Shown here: positions 37,260 to 50,000 of the stretch, one piece after another
How the letters are laid out: each line of letters starts with the position of its first letter
Position numbering within the stretch: the stretch's first letter is position 1
From: Hymenochaete sp. R1
Lineage: Eukaryota; Basidiomycota; Agaricomycetes; Hymenochaetales; Hymenochaetaceae
Assembly: GCA_019400425.1 (NCBI GenBank)
Contig: JAFREE010000065.1
Coordinates: forward strand, 62,001 to 126,000
DNA: 64,000 nucleotides
Direction of reading: 5' to 3'
The notes under the pieces: generated by a model
The model's database searches: none
What the model was told of the DNA's origin: nothing
What the model saw: the letters and a program-made list of their open reading frames with translations, nothing else
Translations under genes and position numbers: made by a program

Positions 37260-37819
37260 TCGTGCACTGTTCTATTTTGGTTTGCAAGGGATTCTTATCT
37301 ATGCTGCTCTCTGTCGTATATGTACATTTCTGGCTATAAACTTTTTTTGCGTCCATTTTTTCTCTGTTCTAATTTTGTTTCGGCGCTTGCATTCCCTTCG
37401 CTTCATACACTATCTAAGGTTCTCCCTTCTGTCCATCAACTCTCCCCACTTCTCCGACCGTTGCATCGTGTTGAGAGTTAGTTCTACCCAAAGCGAGTAC
37501 AACATCGCTATTCTGATTTTAAGCTTCTTGGAATGTATTTACTGTACGGATACAATAAACGTAGTCCCTTGTTTATTAATACTTCGAGGCGTAAGGTGTC
37601 GTGATAGTAAGATAAGGTTCGGTTCCGGAGCCTGAATAGTGAAAGGTGAAGAATAAGAAAGGAAGTTATTAGGCTAACTCCAACAGGGGAAGCGTAGAAG
37701 TATCAATCGAATCGCCAGGACTATACGCAGTAGTAGATAATTCGATAATTTGAAGATGAGTGAGACCAGAGGCACAAGATGAATAGGATAAAGACAAGAG
37801 AAAGGTAGTCAACCGCCAC
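37260..37819. other. Convergent intergenic region
   Basis: 560 bp between two convergent genes, T-rich at left as expected for a 3' end. No gene seen. Confidence 0.5.
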
Positions 37820-40083
37820 TTAGACTTTCTCGAAAGCGAAACCAATATACACGTCTAAAGAAAGAGTACTTGAATACTCGCCCACAAACTGTGAAATGAG
37901 ATTCCGACAACTCACTAGCAGCTTCCCATTGGTCTTCGTCCATCTGGCTCTCACCCTGTTCATCAACGACTTTCATCTTCCGCAGCAGGGGTTCAAATTC
38001 GCGATGGTCGCTGTGTTCAGCATAGATGTCGTGGAACTCTGCCTTGTACAACAGTTTTAGTTGGTACTCCGATGCCATTCTGCAAAAACAAGGACAAAAA
38101 AGGGAGGCAATTGTTTCAGGTGAGTTGTTTGTGGGCCTAATAATGAGAAAGGAGGGGGGGGGGGAGGAGAACGTACTGGACAAAGTTGTCCCAGTGCACG
38201 ACATATTCCGGCACGTCTTCTACGGCATCTTTGAGGAAGAAAGAATATCGCTGACCGAATTTAGGTCGGCGCTCTCGCTCATCAAATTTAATTTGGTACA
38301 CTGAGTTGCCGAATGTCAAGTCGTTGGGTTCTTGGTCGGGCGGAAGTGCATCAAGGCGTTCTCTGTAAGATCCCTAGGTAAATTTCTATAAATAATGAGA
38401 AAAGAATTACTTCAGACGCACAAGAGGAGCTTGTCGTTAGGTATCGTCCCCACAAACCGCCCGCCTTTCCTCAGGAACCTCGTGACATTCTCCAACATCA
38501 GCCTTGCCTTCTGCACACTTTCAAACGCGTAGTGCATACAGAATTGCATGGAAACCACGTCGAAAGGCATAGCCCGAGGCGGAATGGGGAGGTCGGTGAC
38601 TTCGGTTAGGGAGTGGCTGAAACAGTCAATAGCAGCAAAATGAGCTACGAAACGAGAAGAGCCCTTCGTTGGGTTTGCTGCTGCTGACGACATGTACCGG
38701 GAGCGAGCTTGGTTGACGGATATTTCGGCTATGTCTGGTGAATTGTTGAACTGCGTTAGCATCAGTCACATTAGTATACAGACATTAAGGCTTACCGACA
38801 CCAACATACTCCCTCACCCTCGCCTTTTGCCACTTGTTTAGGTCACCCCCTTTCCCACAACCCAAGTCCAGCACTCTGCCTCCTCCGCTAAATTGGAACT
38901 TCCCATCTTTCCCTTTCTTCTCGCTACTATCATCCCCGTGTAAAGCGGGATGTGCGTAGCGTGCAATGAGCACCGACTTTACCCAGTTGTTAAAGTTTTT
39001 CAGGCCGATAATAGGCGATTGTTGCCGCTGTGTTACCCCGACGTCAGGTCTTTGGTTATCTACCAATCCACGTCAGCTATGAGCCTTGAAGAAACATCGG
39101 GAAGAAGACATACAATATTGAGCGACCACACCCCTGTCCATTGGACGCTTGGCCATGGGCTCCTGTGCACCGCGCGATAGGAGTGTACCATTTGTCATCG
39201 CGTCTAATTTCCGTTTTCCAAGCTTTGCTCGTTCTCGTAAGGGGTTCTTGCTCAAGGTCCTGTAGAACTCCCTTTCTTCAGAGGATATTGGTACAAGGAC
39301 GGAGCCGGGTGCACTTTTACGTTGTCGCGGCGCGTAGGGAATGGTCGTGCGCTTGACGGGAGGCGGGTGTGCGAATTCAACGACTTGCGGCTTAGGCCCG
39401 TCAAACGCATCCTTCGAGTAGATAAGAGGAGCGTTAGACAAAGACATTCGACCGATCTCGGGGGTTCGTGGCGAGGAATAAGAACCAGAAGCGACTGAAG
39501 ACGAAGAAGCACGTCGTGGCACAGGGCCGTCTCTTTGTCGGTTTGTGAGCGAGTCTACGCTCAGTACCGAAGACACGGATCGGTTACGCGAGATGGAAGG
39601 TGGGAGTAAGTCTCGTTCGCGGGGTCGCTGTAGGGGAGAACCAGTCGAAACGAGCGGAGGGGGAGGTGGTGGGAGGTGTGCAAAGGAAGAGATAGAAGAT
39701 GGAGAATTGTCAGCACCATTTGACTGAAGAATGTGTGACAAGTGGGCAGAGCGGGGTCGTGGAGTTCCAAAACTTGGACTGGCGGCGATGCTGTCGCTGG
39801 AGCTCGGCCGGCGCTGGAAGGAAGGGGAAGGAACGTGGTCATCTGCATTAAGCAAGACAGATAGGTCTGTCGCACGGCGCGAACACGTCGGGCTCTGTGC
39901 GACGTTCGCTGCAGAGGGGATGACGGACGTAGCAACACGAGGGCTTGTAAAGTAGGATTTGGGTGAAGAATTCGATGTTGACGCCGAAGAAATTGGGGTG
40001 AAGGGGGCTTGTGGCGAGGGCAAAGAGAGAGGTTGTGAAAGAGGCGAGTTGCGGACGGCGTCTCGCACTGGATCGAAGCCCAT
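37820..40083 (-). CDS. ABD1: mRNA cap guanine-N7 methyltransferase
   Basis: Nuclear enzyme that methylates the 5' cap guanosine with S-adenosylmethionine. Minus-strand exons: 40083-39114, 39059-38796, 38734-38422, 38362-38177, 38079-37916, 37854-37820 (643 aa). Residues 1-about 300 are a Ser/Pro-rich disordered extension. The catalytic domain begins at [20 protein letters not shown], followed by [16 protein letters not shown]. The SAM-binding motif reads [16 protein letters not shown], then [46 protein letters not shown], and the end [10 protein letters not shown], all as in Abd1/RNMT. The last intron acceptor (37855) leaves a 35-nt final exon. The intron 38080-38176 carries a poly-G run (about 38155-38163). 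Yeast Abd1 is about 436 aa, so the extension is additional. High confidence. Confidence 0.92.
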
Positions 40084-41506
40084 CTGATAAATTAACTACA
40101 CGCTGAGACGGCTGATTCGAGTTGCAAGGATCCCACTAGATGTTATGCTACCAAATTCGAGCTGGAAGACAGTAAAAATTGAGCTTGAGGACGAGAGTCA
40201 ACGTTCATGCACGGTCGAGGAGAAGGTCGAGAGCAGCAACGGTGCAGTCGACTCGGGCGCTTTCTCGGGCGTGACTCTGTCTCTCTCCCTCCCCTTCTCT
40301 TTTGGGCACGCCTCCGTCCTAATTCCCCGAGCCCCTGAGAGCCTCAGGTCAGTCAGGCTCATCTGCCTCGTCTCTCGCCACAATCTCTCTCAAAGTCTCC
40401 CTCAAAAAAGACCTCAGCTTTTCACGATATCGTACCACTCACAAAAGCCAACGAATAGTTCTATTGCTTGCGGATAAGCTCTTTCCGGGCCACTACATCA
40501 TGCGGCGCACAAGAAACAAATGAAGCTCTTCGCCTACCCTCGTTCCAAGCACAGCAGGTCCACTTTAACAACAAAATCGTTGACATTGGGGCGTCAATTT
40601 TCGCAACACTGTGATTTCCATGCATGCGCCGATACAATACGAGCATTGAGTATAGCGAGCACATGCAAATAGAAAGGCTCACATTCGAGCACTTGATCAA
40701 TTAGAAAACATGTTTCTTACTTCTTCCCTGTCGGTATAACACGGCTGAGTATGGAGAAAGTACTCTTCGAGGATTACTGGCAGGTTATGGCATATCTCAG
40801 TGAGCCTGTCCTTTTCTTTACTTTCTCAAAGGCTGCCTCCTGCTTATTCGACTAATATTCGTCAATGTGGCCTTTAATAGGAAAGATCCCCAATCCACCT
40901 TCCATGCATTCTCTCGCTGAAAAGCTGGTCCATTTCAAGATACATCTACTTTCCTCGTCTGCCAGACTTCTGGTCGGTGTAAACACCTGGGAATATGCAA
41001 TTGGAGGCTACAGGCCACCTCACCTTTGAATAATTACACCTTTCTTTGACTCGTAAGTAGAGTCGAGAGTATTCTTCGAGAGACAATGAGATATGCAGGA
41101 GAATAGGTTGACTTTGCGAGAGAATGCCGGTCGTCGTATCGCATTCGAGTGCCAAAGTAGAATGAAAGTAAGAAAACGACGAACCTAGGATTTGGATGTT
41201 CAAAGCCCTTTTGTAGCATAGAGTAGTTGCTAAAAAAATATATCAACCGCTGCCCTCCAAACGTTCGTGACTTCGGATAGCACAAGTCTTTCAGTCAGTC
41301 TCCTGGATTATGACGAGCTATGCTCATTGACATTCCTACATTCCATGAATATTTATTGATATCCCTTTGGGGTTATTATTAAATCACGTGGATTTTCGGT
41401 CTCTGACGACGACTCTCGGATACGGCGACCCGGAAAGTTGAAACCCACGTTGAGTTTGCACCTCCACTTCTTCCATCGCCCGGCTTGGAAAATTGACAGA
41501 GCTTGC
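40084..41506. other. Gene-poor stretch
   Basis: About 1.4 kb. Only short frames on both strands (for example 40145-40477 plus, 40946-41203 and 41034-41285 minus), none with family resemblance or convincing splice partners. It contains the divergent promoters of ABD1 and the LYR/GGQ gene. Confidence 0.45.
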
Positions 41507-42678
41507 ATGTCAATAACACCAAATCTTCGTGCTTCTGCTCGCGCAACATATCGCTTGCTCTTCAGAACAGCTTCAAGTACTTTCCAAGGTGCGCTTTCCC
41601 CAAGCTAATCTAGCCCAAACGACTCAACCCCATTTTTGGGTGCAGGAGACCAGCGAGTTTTAAGTGGTATGTCATCTAATTGAATATCTCTTCTTTTGTA
41701 TTTAGCATTGTCTACTAGCTTTTCAGGAGAAAATCAGGAATGATTTCCGAGAAGGGCGCTCCATAATGGACCCGAAGGCGTACGCCTCCCGCATCCAACT
41801 TGGCCAGGAGGTCGCAGACATCTTACGGCGAAATATCGTCCAAGCGCAAAAAATGGAGGCTCCCTCGTCACAGGTGCAGGATCGATCAGGGTCGGATAGA
41901 GAAGTCTGGAGTGAGTTATTGTTATGCCGGGTATCGTAAACAGTCATGGGCTAACTTTCCTTTCCAGGTTTGAGGATAACGAAAGATACGGAGCTTGGTT
42001 CAAACGAATCAATTAGAGGGGCCATGAAGAACAAGAGCTCTCAGAAGGTCACTGGAGGTTGCTGTTCGGTGGCGTGAGTTCCATCCTTCGTGCCGTAGGT
42101 GGTTGGCTTCCCCCGTTTATTCACTATGTATCATCTTCGTACATGGATGACACTCCTTGCGTCGTTTCCCTCTAAATCAGCGAGACCACGAAAACTGAAT
42201 CTGATGCTGATGCTGAATCATCCGAGAGTCCGCCAATTTCGTCAAAGCGCAAAATGAATTTCTCCGCCTTGAAACGCGCCAGCCAAGGACGAGTGAAACC
42301 TGAACTCGACGAGAACGACCTTGAGGAATCATTCGTACGAGGCAGCGGTCCTGGTGGTCAATCGATCAACAAGACCTCCAATAATGTCCAATTGTTGCAC
42401 AAGCCGACTGGCATTCGCGTAAATTGTCAGGAGACGCGATCTCTCCTAACCAACAGAATGATCGCAAGGAAAAATCTTCTCGAGAAGGCATGTTTGGACG
42501 CGATGAGAGTGGTATGCAGCTAAGTCGTTTTTTTGTCTAGCTTGACCATATAGCGAATCCGGGACTGTCGAAGGAGGGAATGAAACGAGCCAAACAGATT
42601 GAACGCGAACGACGTCGAAGGAAGAAAGCAAAGAAAAGGGCTCAGCTAGGTTCTGTTGGAGAACAATCATATGATTAG
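41507..42678 (+). CDS. MZM1: LYR-motif Mzm1-like factor joined to a GGQ (RF-1 domain) protein
   Basis: Exons: 41507-41588, 41646-41666, 41719-41910, 41968-42073, 42181-42487, 42541-42678 (281 aa if all are spliced). The first 134 residues are Mzm1/LYRM7-like, a mitochondrial chaperone for the Rieske Fe-S protein of complex [23 protein letters not shown] near residues 14-33, [32 protein letters not shown], and [15 protein letters not shown]. The second part has [17 protein letters not shown] (GGQ at 192-194), [18 protein letters not shown] and a Lys/Arg tail, as in mitochondrial peptide-release/rescue factors (mtRF-R/C12orf65, yeast Rso55). Reading through at 42074 ends the Mzm1 part with stop TGA 42075-42077; splicing GC|GTGAGT removes it and joins both in frame. 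Alternatively two genes, the second starting at ATG 42254 (123 aa). The intron at 42488 is GC-AG. Confidence 0.75.
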
Positions 42679-42907
42679 GGACGCTTTAAATACACAGGGA
42701 GTATGAACCTAGTCGGACGTATAATGCAGGAAATATAAGGGATGAAGCTTCAACGAAGCCCACCAATGAAGGAGTGACAGAAAGGATAAACTTTAATGAA
42801 TTTCCGGTTTAGCGTAATAAGTGAAGGCAAATAGAATAGAAGGATGGAAATGTTTGCGTTACAAAATGAATCCTACAAAATGTACGAGTGGTGTCATTCC
42901 GAATCCT

Positions 42908-43732
42908 TTAATCAAAATGCATCCAGTGCCCAGGAACCTTTTGTCGACATTTCTCACAGCCAGGACGCGGACCCATGGACACGAGTGTTCGCCCATGCCG
43001 CTTCTTAAGAGATGATGAAGAAGATGCCTGATCTAATGTCATTGGAGAGGGAGAAGATGGTATGTTGCCGTCCTGTTTCGAACGTGGTGTCGATGGAGTC
43101 TGCTGCAGTGTATGTGAACGGTGGACAGGTTCATCCGCCGGTGTAGCGGGTTGCAAGGTAATATTAGGAACAGCTTGCGTGAGCCTCTGAAGTCTAGAAG
43201 ACTCGCTTTCATTCGTGAATGGAGAACGTCGACTTTGCATGGTGTGTTCGACGGTAAAATATTGATTTGGGGTTCCAGGAGAATGATTATAGAGTGCGGA
43301 CCCGTGCGAGCGCTCCGAGTCCTTGTCGGGTGTATCCTTTTGAAAGGCAAGGTCAGGCTCTGATTTTTCAAGAGCAGCAAAAAAGGCAAGGCATACCATT
43401 TGCACATCCTCATGTCGTGAGTCAGTCTCACTCGTTCCACCATCCGTGCCCAACTCTGACTGTGCAGGTGTAAAGACGGGACTGTGAGAGGATAAGTCGT
43501 CCCGTATCTGCATCCATGCCCGGCTTTGCTCTTCGTTGAAGGGGCCTCGCGGCTCCGAAAATGGGTCTATATCGTAGGAAGTAACCAGAAATGGTCGTTT
43601 CTGCACAAGAAGTTGTGTAGATCAGGCTTGGTTCTCGAGATAACGAGCTAAAAGGTGTGGTGCACGCGTACGTACCAGAGCTCTTTCTATTGGACTGGGA
43701 GAGTCCGGACTACGAGAGCGTTTGCTGGACAT
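42908..43732 (-). CDS. Hypothetical protein with C-terminal CxxC segment
   Basis: Minus-strand exons 43732-43676 and 43600-42908 (249 aa), joined by a 75-nt intron (ERAL|KRPFLV). I do not recognise a named family. The N terminus (RPFLVTSYDIDPFSEPRGPF, then NEEQSRAWMQIRDDLSSHS) and the extreme C terminus (PGCEKCRQKVPGHWMHF) look conserved in style; between them is Ser/Thr/Pro-rich low complexity. The final CxxC-x7-H arrangement could bind metal but is only one half-site. No membrane segment or signal. Convergent with the LYR/GGQ gene across 229 bp. Confidence 0.55.
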
Positions 43733-44839
43733 GGACACGGCACGTAGACAAGGCTGAGGAGACAAAATGTCGACTTCCATAGAGGGCAATATAAAGAAGC
43801 TTCGGTGGACGAAGGGAGGACAAAGGCGTTGAGAAAGGTGGTCGTACAAAGACGAAGATGGGTCACGGAGCTTTCGGTTGCATGGGTGCCTGCCTGCCGC
43901 CGGTAACGCGTGCCAGTGACTATGACTCCGGACTCTGACTGCCATAGATTCACAGAAGCGTCAATTCGGGTTCTTTCACAAGCGATAAGCTGATAATTTC
44001 TCGAGGCTCCCATTTGTCTCAGAGGGCCTCGACGCAAAGGACTATGGGGATATATGCGCCTTACAACTTTAAGGCGACTGAACCGACACATAACGGGGAT
44101 ACTTTTTAGCTCTTAATACTCACACTTGTAGGCTAATTTCACTTTTGATAACCCAGCAAAGCGTTTGCAATCATAACACGGACAAACTAGGATGAAGTCG
44201 AGCTGCAGCTGTGCGGCGCCGATATGAAAGGTAGCATTATACGTGATTACTTCAGCCCGGCTTTCCCCGACGGCAGAGGTCTGTTTTTCTCCAAGAATTC
44301 AGCCGTTTTTGGTATCATGTCCTCGGAGAGTAGAGTCAGACTTACCTTGGGTCATGTCATGCTGCGCACAACTTGTTTCAAAATAATTACAAATGGGATG
44401 GAACTTGACTCACGGCGCGCCGACAAAGCATATCGATGTACAGAGGTATACAGAAATGGTGTACACCGCACTGACTCAGTTTTGGCGAGGAGATGGTAAA
44501 GTTTCTGTTAAGGATAATGATTCATTCCTCTCGTCTTCACGTCCCGGTCCAGGAAACACCCGAAAAGGACTGGGAGACGCGTTTATTAACTTTATATGGA
44601 AAGACGCGTTTGCATCACGTGCGTAGTGCACAAACAATGACAAGCGCGATTCGTGAAATCGAGATGGCAACTGGACCGACTGCGAACGCGGCGGGTACGT
44701 CGAGAAGTGCATCGTGCCCTTTCTTCTTTCCCTCGTCACCGTTTTCCCTTTTCACTCCCGCTGCTGCTGCGTGAAGAATGTCCCAAGGAGGATTGCATTC
44801 TCTAGCTACGATCATCAAACGGTGAATCTGATCTTTCTC
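43733..44839. other. Intergenic region upstream of CAP
   Basis: 1.1 kb with two short plus-strand frames (44224-44499, 44393-44626) that overlap each other and resemble nothing I know. Contains the divergent promoters of its neighbours. Confidence 0.45.
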
Positions 44840-46665
44840 ATGGACCATTCCCTAAGCCCTGATATTTTCGAACTCGTCCTCAGGCTTGAAGCCGCTACTT
44901 CTCGACTCGAGGATCTTGCTGTTACGCAGAATGGTTCTCCAATATCTGTGCCCCAGGCACCGAACTCGCATGCAGGAGCCCCTCCACCTCCACCACCTCC
45001 ACCGCCCTTACAGTCTTTCGAGGATGTTCCTAAAAGTGTAGAAGCTTTTGACGAGAATGTCATCTCCACGAAGCTTAAGCCATTTATTGAGCTTACCAAG
45101 TCTTTTACATCTCCGCTTGTCGTGGATCAGGTGCGTAATGATATATCGTTTATTAAAGTAATAACTCACAAGCAAGTGCCAGGTCGGACATGTAGAGAAG
45201 GTCTTTAGCGGCCTTCGCGCCATCGTTCTTGCGGCAGCTACATGCAGTAAACCAGATCAGGTAGCTTTCGCGTCTTTACAGGAGCCCACTTCGAAAGAAG
45301 TTTCGGCCGTCATGAGCTTTCCGGATAACAATAGGAAGGAAAGGACATGGTACAATCACTTGATGTTTATTTCAGAGGGTATCCCAAGCGTTGGCTGGAT
45401 AAATATTGTATGTTCGTTTCGGCCTCACCAAGGAAAATCCAATTCACTTACGACCTCTGTCTACCCGTAGGAACCAAAGCCAGGTCCTCACGTTGCCCAG
45501 ATGAAGGAGAGTGCTGAGTTTTATGGCAACAAGATCATCAAAGAATTCAAGCAGAGGTACGCGCTTGGTTCCTTCGCTTCAACACCAGCTCACAATCTTC
45601 GCAAGCGAACCGAAGCACGTTGAATGGGTGCGCGCTTGGATTTCCTTGTTGGAAGAACAGCGCAAATATGTCATGGAATTCCATACCACTGGCCTGACAT
45701 GGAATGCAAAGGTAACTCACCTCATTACATGATTGTTAATTTTACCGACTAACTATTCGCCAGGGCATCCCTGTAAGTCAGTACTCAGCAGCTGTTCCTG
45801 CTACGGGTGCCCCGCCTCCACCGCCACCTCCTCCTTCGAGCGGGTTTGCTTCTGGCGCACCATCCTCAGGTATTGGAGCAGTCTTCTCCGAGCTCAACCG
45901 CGGAAGCGAAATAACGAAGGGCTTGCGTAAGGTCGAAAAGTCGGAAATGACCCATAAGAACCCAGAACTTCGTGCATCTAGTTCCGTGCCCGCTGCTCCT
46001 GCCTCTTCTTCACCGACGGCGAAGAAGCCATCGAGGCCGGCAAAACCGGCTGCTTTAGCTGGGAAAAAGCCAGCCAAAATTGCTCTTGAGGGCACGAAGT
46101 GGATCATTGTAAGTTTCTTTGCATTCCATCCCAGATTCTTAGACTGCAGAACTCATGTCTGGACAGGAATTCCAAGAGAATGAATCGGGGTTGATTGTCG
46201 ATAACGCTGAATTAAATCATACCGTCAACCTCTTTGGTTGCAAAAATTCAACCGTGCAAGTCAAAGGCAAAGTCAATGCGGTGAACATTGGTATTTCTTT
46301 CCCATTCCATTCAATGCCCGATATAGGGAGCTCACTGTAATCCAGTGAACTGCACCAAGACCTCTGTGCTTGTCGATTCAGTCGTATCAAGTGTATCCGT
46401 TACGAACTCGCCTTCGTTTGCGGTCCAAATCACGGGCTCGGCACCGACTATTCTTCTCGATTCTACCGACTCGGGTCAAATCTACTTGTCCAGGTCTTGT
46501 CTTGGCGCGGAAATCACGACGGCGAAGTGCAGTGCGATCAATGTGAGCTTGCCCGTCGAGGGTGAAGAAGATGGAGTATTTGTAGAGCGGGCAGTGCCAG
46601 AAATGATGAGAACGGTGGTGAAGGATGGAAAGCTCATTACGAGCATAGTGGAACACTCCGCTTGA
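44840..46665 (+). CDS. SRV2: Adenylyl cyclase-associated protein (CAP/Srv2)
   Basis: Recycles ADP-actin monomers with cofilin and, in fungi, links Ras to adenylyl cyclase. Exons: 44840-45130, 45183-45407, 45471-45556, 45606-45711, 45764-46108, 46167-46290, 46346-46665 (498 aa). The order is typical: N-terminal oligomerisation segment (VLRLEAATSRLEDLA), helical folded domain (FIELTKSFTSPLVVDQVGHVE to TGLTWNAKGIPVSQYS), proline runs of eight to nine residues before the helical domain (44987-45005) and after it (near 45815), then the WH2-like and CARP beta-helix domains (PAKIALEGTKWIIEFQ, CKNSTVQVKGKVNAV, VNCTKTSVLV, GQIYLSRSCLGAEITTAKCS). The GTAAGT inside exon 5 at 45773 is read as coding because the next acceptor would be too near. 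High confidence. Confidence 0.93.
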
Positions 46666-47007
46666 GTGCGAGAAACGCCTGTTTTGGCGACTAATGATCT
46701 GTACTTTTGTCGGAACTTCGGAATGTGATTTTAGGATTTTGGACTGTATGTCGTATGTTTATCAACCCGTAGATGAACCAAGCGAGAGAAGCGAGAGCGG
46801 CTCACGCGAGAAAGCGGTGCTTAGTGCTTCGGATGCGCGTTGAAGTTTGAAATTGATGGCCGTTCCAGTACACTGATTATTCCCTCGCTCTTACACGATC
46901 TTTGGGTCTTCTGACAGCCGGTTCAGGCCAAGCGGGGCATTACACATTCAAAAGTGTCGTTGCCGGACACTGTTCCCCTTGACCTTTGACTGTCACTCGG
47001 GGGGAGG
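46666..47007. other. Intergenic region
   Basis: 342 bp between CAP and the phosphatase gene on the same strand. No feature recognised. Confidence 0.5.
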
Positions 47008-50000
47008 ATGGACTCAACCGGCTGGCACGCAACTCGAAGAGCTCAAAAGGTGTGGATTTGATCGAGTCTAAGTAGTAGCGTTGATGCTGAGCCTGTAAAT
47101 AATCGAACAGAACACTGGGCTTTACACACAACCTCAGCGCGGCCCAGATGGGTTGTACGAAGGTGTCGAGCAAGCACAACCTCTTGCTGACGGTGAGCGC
47201 TTTTTAAAAGCTTTTGTTGTTGTTGTCGCGAGCTTCCACCCGCCCGGGCATTGGCATTAACTTTGTACTTGCTTTAGGCATAATTGGCGGATTTCATGTC
47301 GGACCGCCGCCAGCACATGCTCGCCTTGACATCCCCCCGCCTGGATCACCTTACGAAGACTTTCCACCAACTCCTCCAGCGAAAGACCGACGTACGTTCC
47401 TCCCGGGCCCCAATGGCGCTCAGTACCCAAGGCAGCCATCCCAGGCGACTTATGAATCGAGCGTGGGCGGTCAATCATATATGTCAGGAGTCAGTGCGTT
47501 AGAGAGGTCAAAAATCTTACGAGCGGCTCGGATGAGTCCATATCTACAACTAATGGTTGGGTGAGTTTTTCGCGTTCCAATGGGATTATTCGACATTGAA
47601 GTTTATGTCTCTTTCAAAGCCCGCTGCTTCGATATGACACGGTAGACGAATACGGGGTCTGGCATGGGGCGTGCATGATCGCCAGTGAGTCTGTCTTATA
47701 GTTTGCTGGAACGAAAGAGATATAATCTATCTGCAAAGCTTCGGATGCGACTTCGGTGTACGAACCCCATCCAACGCTGACGTACGAGTGGGATCCTCAA
47801 TCGACAGGGATGCGACGGAAGCCATCGCAGATGACGGGAAAAGGTCGTTCGGTCGACTTGCTGGCACATCCTTCCGATCCCCGTTCTGGTGCAGCACTCT
47901 TAGACAACAATGGCGAAACGTTCAGAAGTGGCTTCTCTCAAAAGGAGTCTGTACTAGGTCACGAAATCTGGTTCTACGAAGATCACAAAGGAAGGTAAGA
48001 TCTCTACAATTGGATCTTCAGGATGAACGTTTCTAAACCGAAACATAAATTCAGAACCTTCACGTTCTGGCGATTTATCATGCAAGTACATTTGTCAGAG
48101 GTAAATTACATTCCCATATTGTTCAACTTCAAGTTGTCTATCTGCTGACGAAAAGAAACCGGCGCATAGCATGAAATGCCCGTGAGGTACTCCATCAACA
48201 ATGGGCAAACTCTCGAATTCTTTGTCCCAGGTCGCAACCAGAACATGCGGTGGGCAGGCTACTCTGTGTGTTATCTGTCAGCTTGTCGCTTGAAACATAT
48301 TTCTGAGCTACCGCTTTCTTTTTCTTCAATAGTGCAATGGATTCAGTGCTGGTGTGAACCCTGATGACTTCCGAGGACCAGGTTTTGATAGCGGATACGA
48401 TCCCGTATGGATCGACCTATTGCAGAAACACGAAGAATCTCCTTTTCATGCGCTTGTAGGTGGAGGTGACCAGATATACTGTGATGGGTACGTGTTTATA
48501 ATGTCTCCTACTACAGAATATGCACTCTTATACAACGTAAAAAAGGCTTGTGCGAGAACCCGAAATGCAGGATTGGCTCAATCAGCCCAAACCTGAACTC
48601 AAATTAAATTATCAGATCACAACGGAAATGAGAGCGGCCATTGATAGGTACATTGGATTTTTTGTTCGTCCAAGCCCTCTACCGATTGTGTCACTGGCAG
48701 ATTCTACTTCAACCATTATTGCCGAATATTCCAGAGTGGGGCTTTTGCTCGAGCAACTGCTTCAATGTAAGGGTTTCGTCCCGCTACCAAGAAAAAGAAT
48801 CTAATCGCCTATACAGACCGCAGATGAATATGGCAGGTATGAAGATGTAAATGGTTATTTGACATACTTGAAGATTAATTCTACTCCGTCTTTCAGATGA
48901 TCACGGTAAGCTCTTCAGATTTCTGAGTAGGGTGTCTGCTAACGACTTGACGTAGACTTGGTAAGACAAGGAATTTCTAATCAAAGGCGACACTAATCAA
49001 CTTAATGCTGCAGATTGACGGTTTTGGAAGTTGTAAGTATCGATTTCTAGAAAGCTTTAGGGATCACTGCTAAGCCACTGCACGCAGACCCTGACGATTT
49101 GCAGAGGTCTTCTGTTTTCAGCACGTAGGTCACATACATGAATGACGAAAGTATTGCGCCCCATTTTGTTTTCAGTATAGGTTCTCGAGGCTATTTCTTT
49201 TTCCTCCTCTTCCAATGTTTCATAAACGGTTAGCCACAGAAATGACCATTTGCTCAGGATTTTACTGAAGCTTTCCTCTAAGTGGAAGTTGATGGGGTCA
49301 GCGACGAATATGGCGTTCATTCGAATAAGTCCGTGATCATTGGAGAGCGGGGACCTTATGTGCCGTTCCCGTCGCACTCTTTCTTGTCGTATTTGGGCCC
49401 CAATTGCTACATGCTTCTATTGGACTGCAGGTTTGTTGACCATCCGATATAGAATCATACTTGCTCAATACTTCTTGCAGAGCTGAACGTCGTAAAGACC
49501 AGGTTTGCAGCCCTCGCCAATACCAAAAGGTTTTTGAAAGGCTTAGTCGACTTCCTCCACAAGTACAGCATGTCGTTGTCCAACTTGGTACAAGGTTTCC
49601 TGTCTCTGATCTCGGCATTGAATAATTCATTGTATAGGGATACCCATCGCTTATCCGCGAATGAACTTCATGGAAACGATGTTGGAGTCAAAATTCAACC
49701 CCCTCGTCGCAATGGGGAAGAGAGGGTCAACGAAGGTTGGAGGGTTTGTCAACAAATTCAACGCTGATGCAGAGTTACTGGATGACCTAGTATGTAACGC
49801 ACCGCTTTTCAACGTTCTGTTATACTGATAACATATTATTAGAACGATCACTGGACAGCCAAGAGCCACAAGACGGAACGGAACGAGCTGGTCATTAAAT
49901 TATCCAATTACGCGCAAGCAACGCATACCCGAATCACCTTCCTGTCCGGTGATGTGCACTGCGCCGCTGTAGGGCTATTCAAAACCCATGTTAAGGAGAA

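Noticed and set aside
38148..38165. Poly-G run as a functional G-quadruplex or frameshift site
   Set aside because: It lies inside an intron of the cap methyltransferase gene and is probably a simple slippage tract.
42126..42259. Upstream start ([11 protein letters not shown]...) as a targeting sequence for the GGQ protein
   Set aside because: It is in a different frame from the GGQ domain and stops at 42257-42259; no intron of usual size links them.
45773..45791. GTAAGT...CAG inside CAP exon 5 as an intron
   Set aside because: Only 19 nt; the frame reads through with CAP-like sequence.
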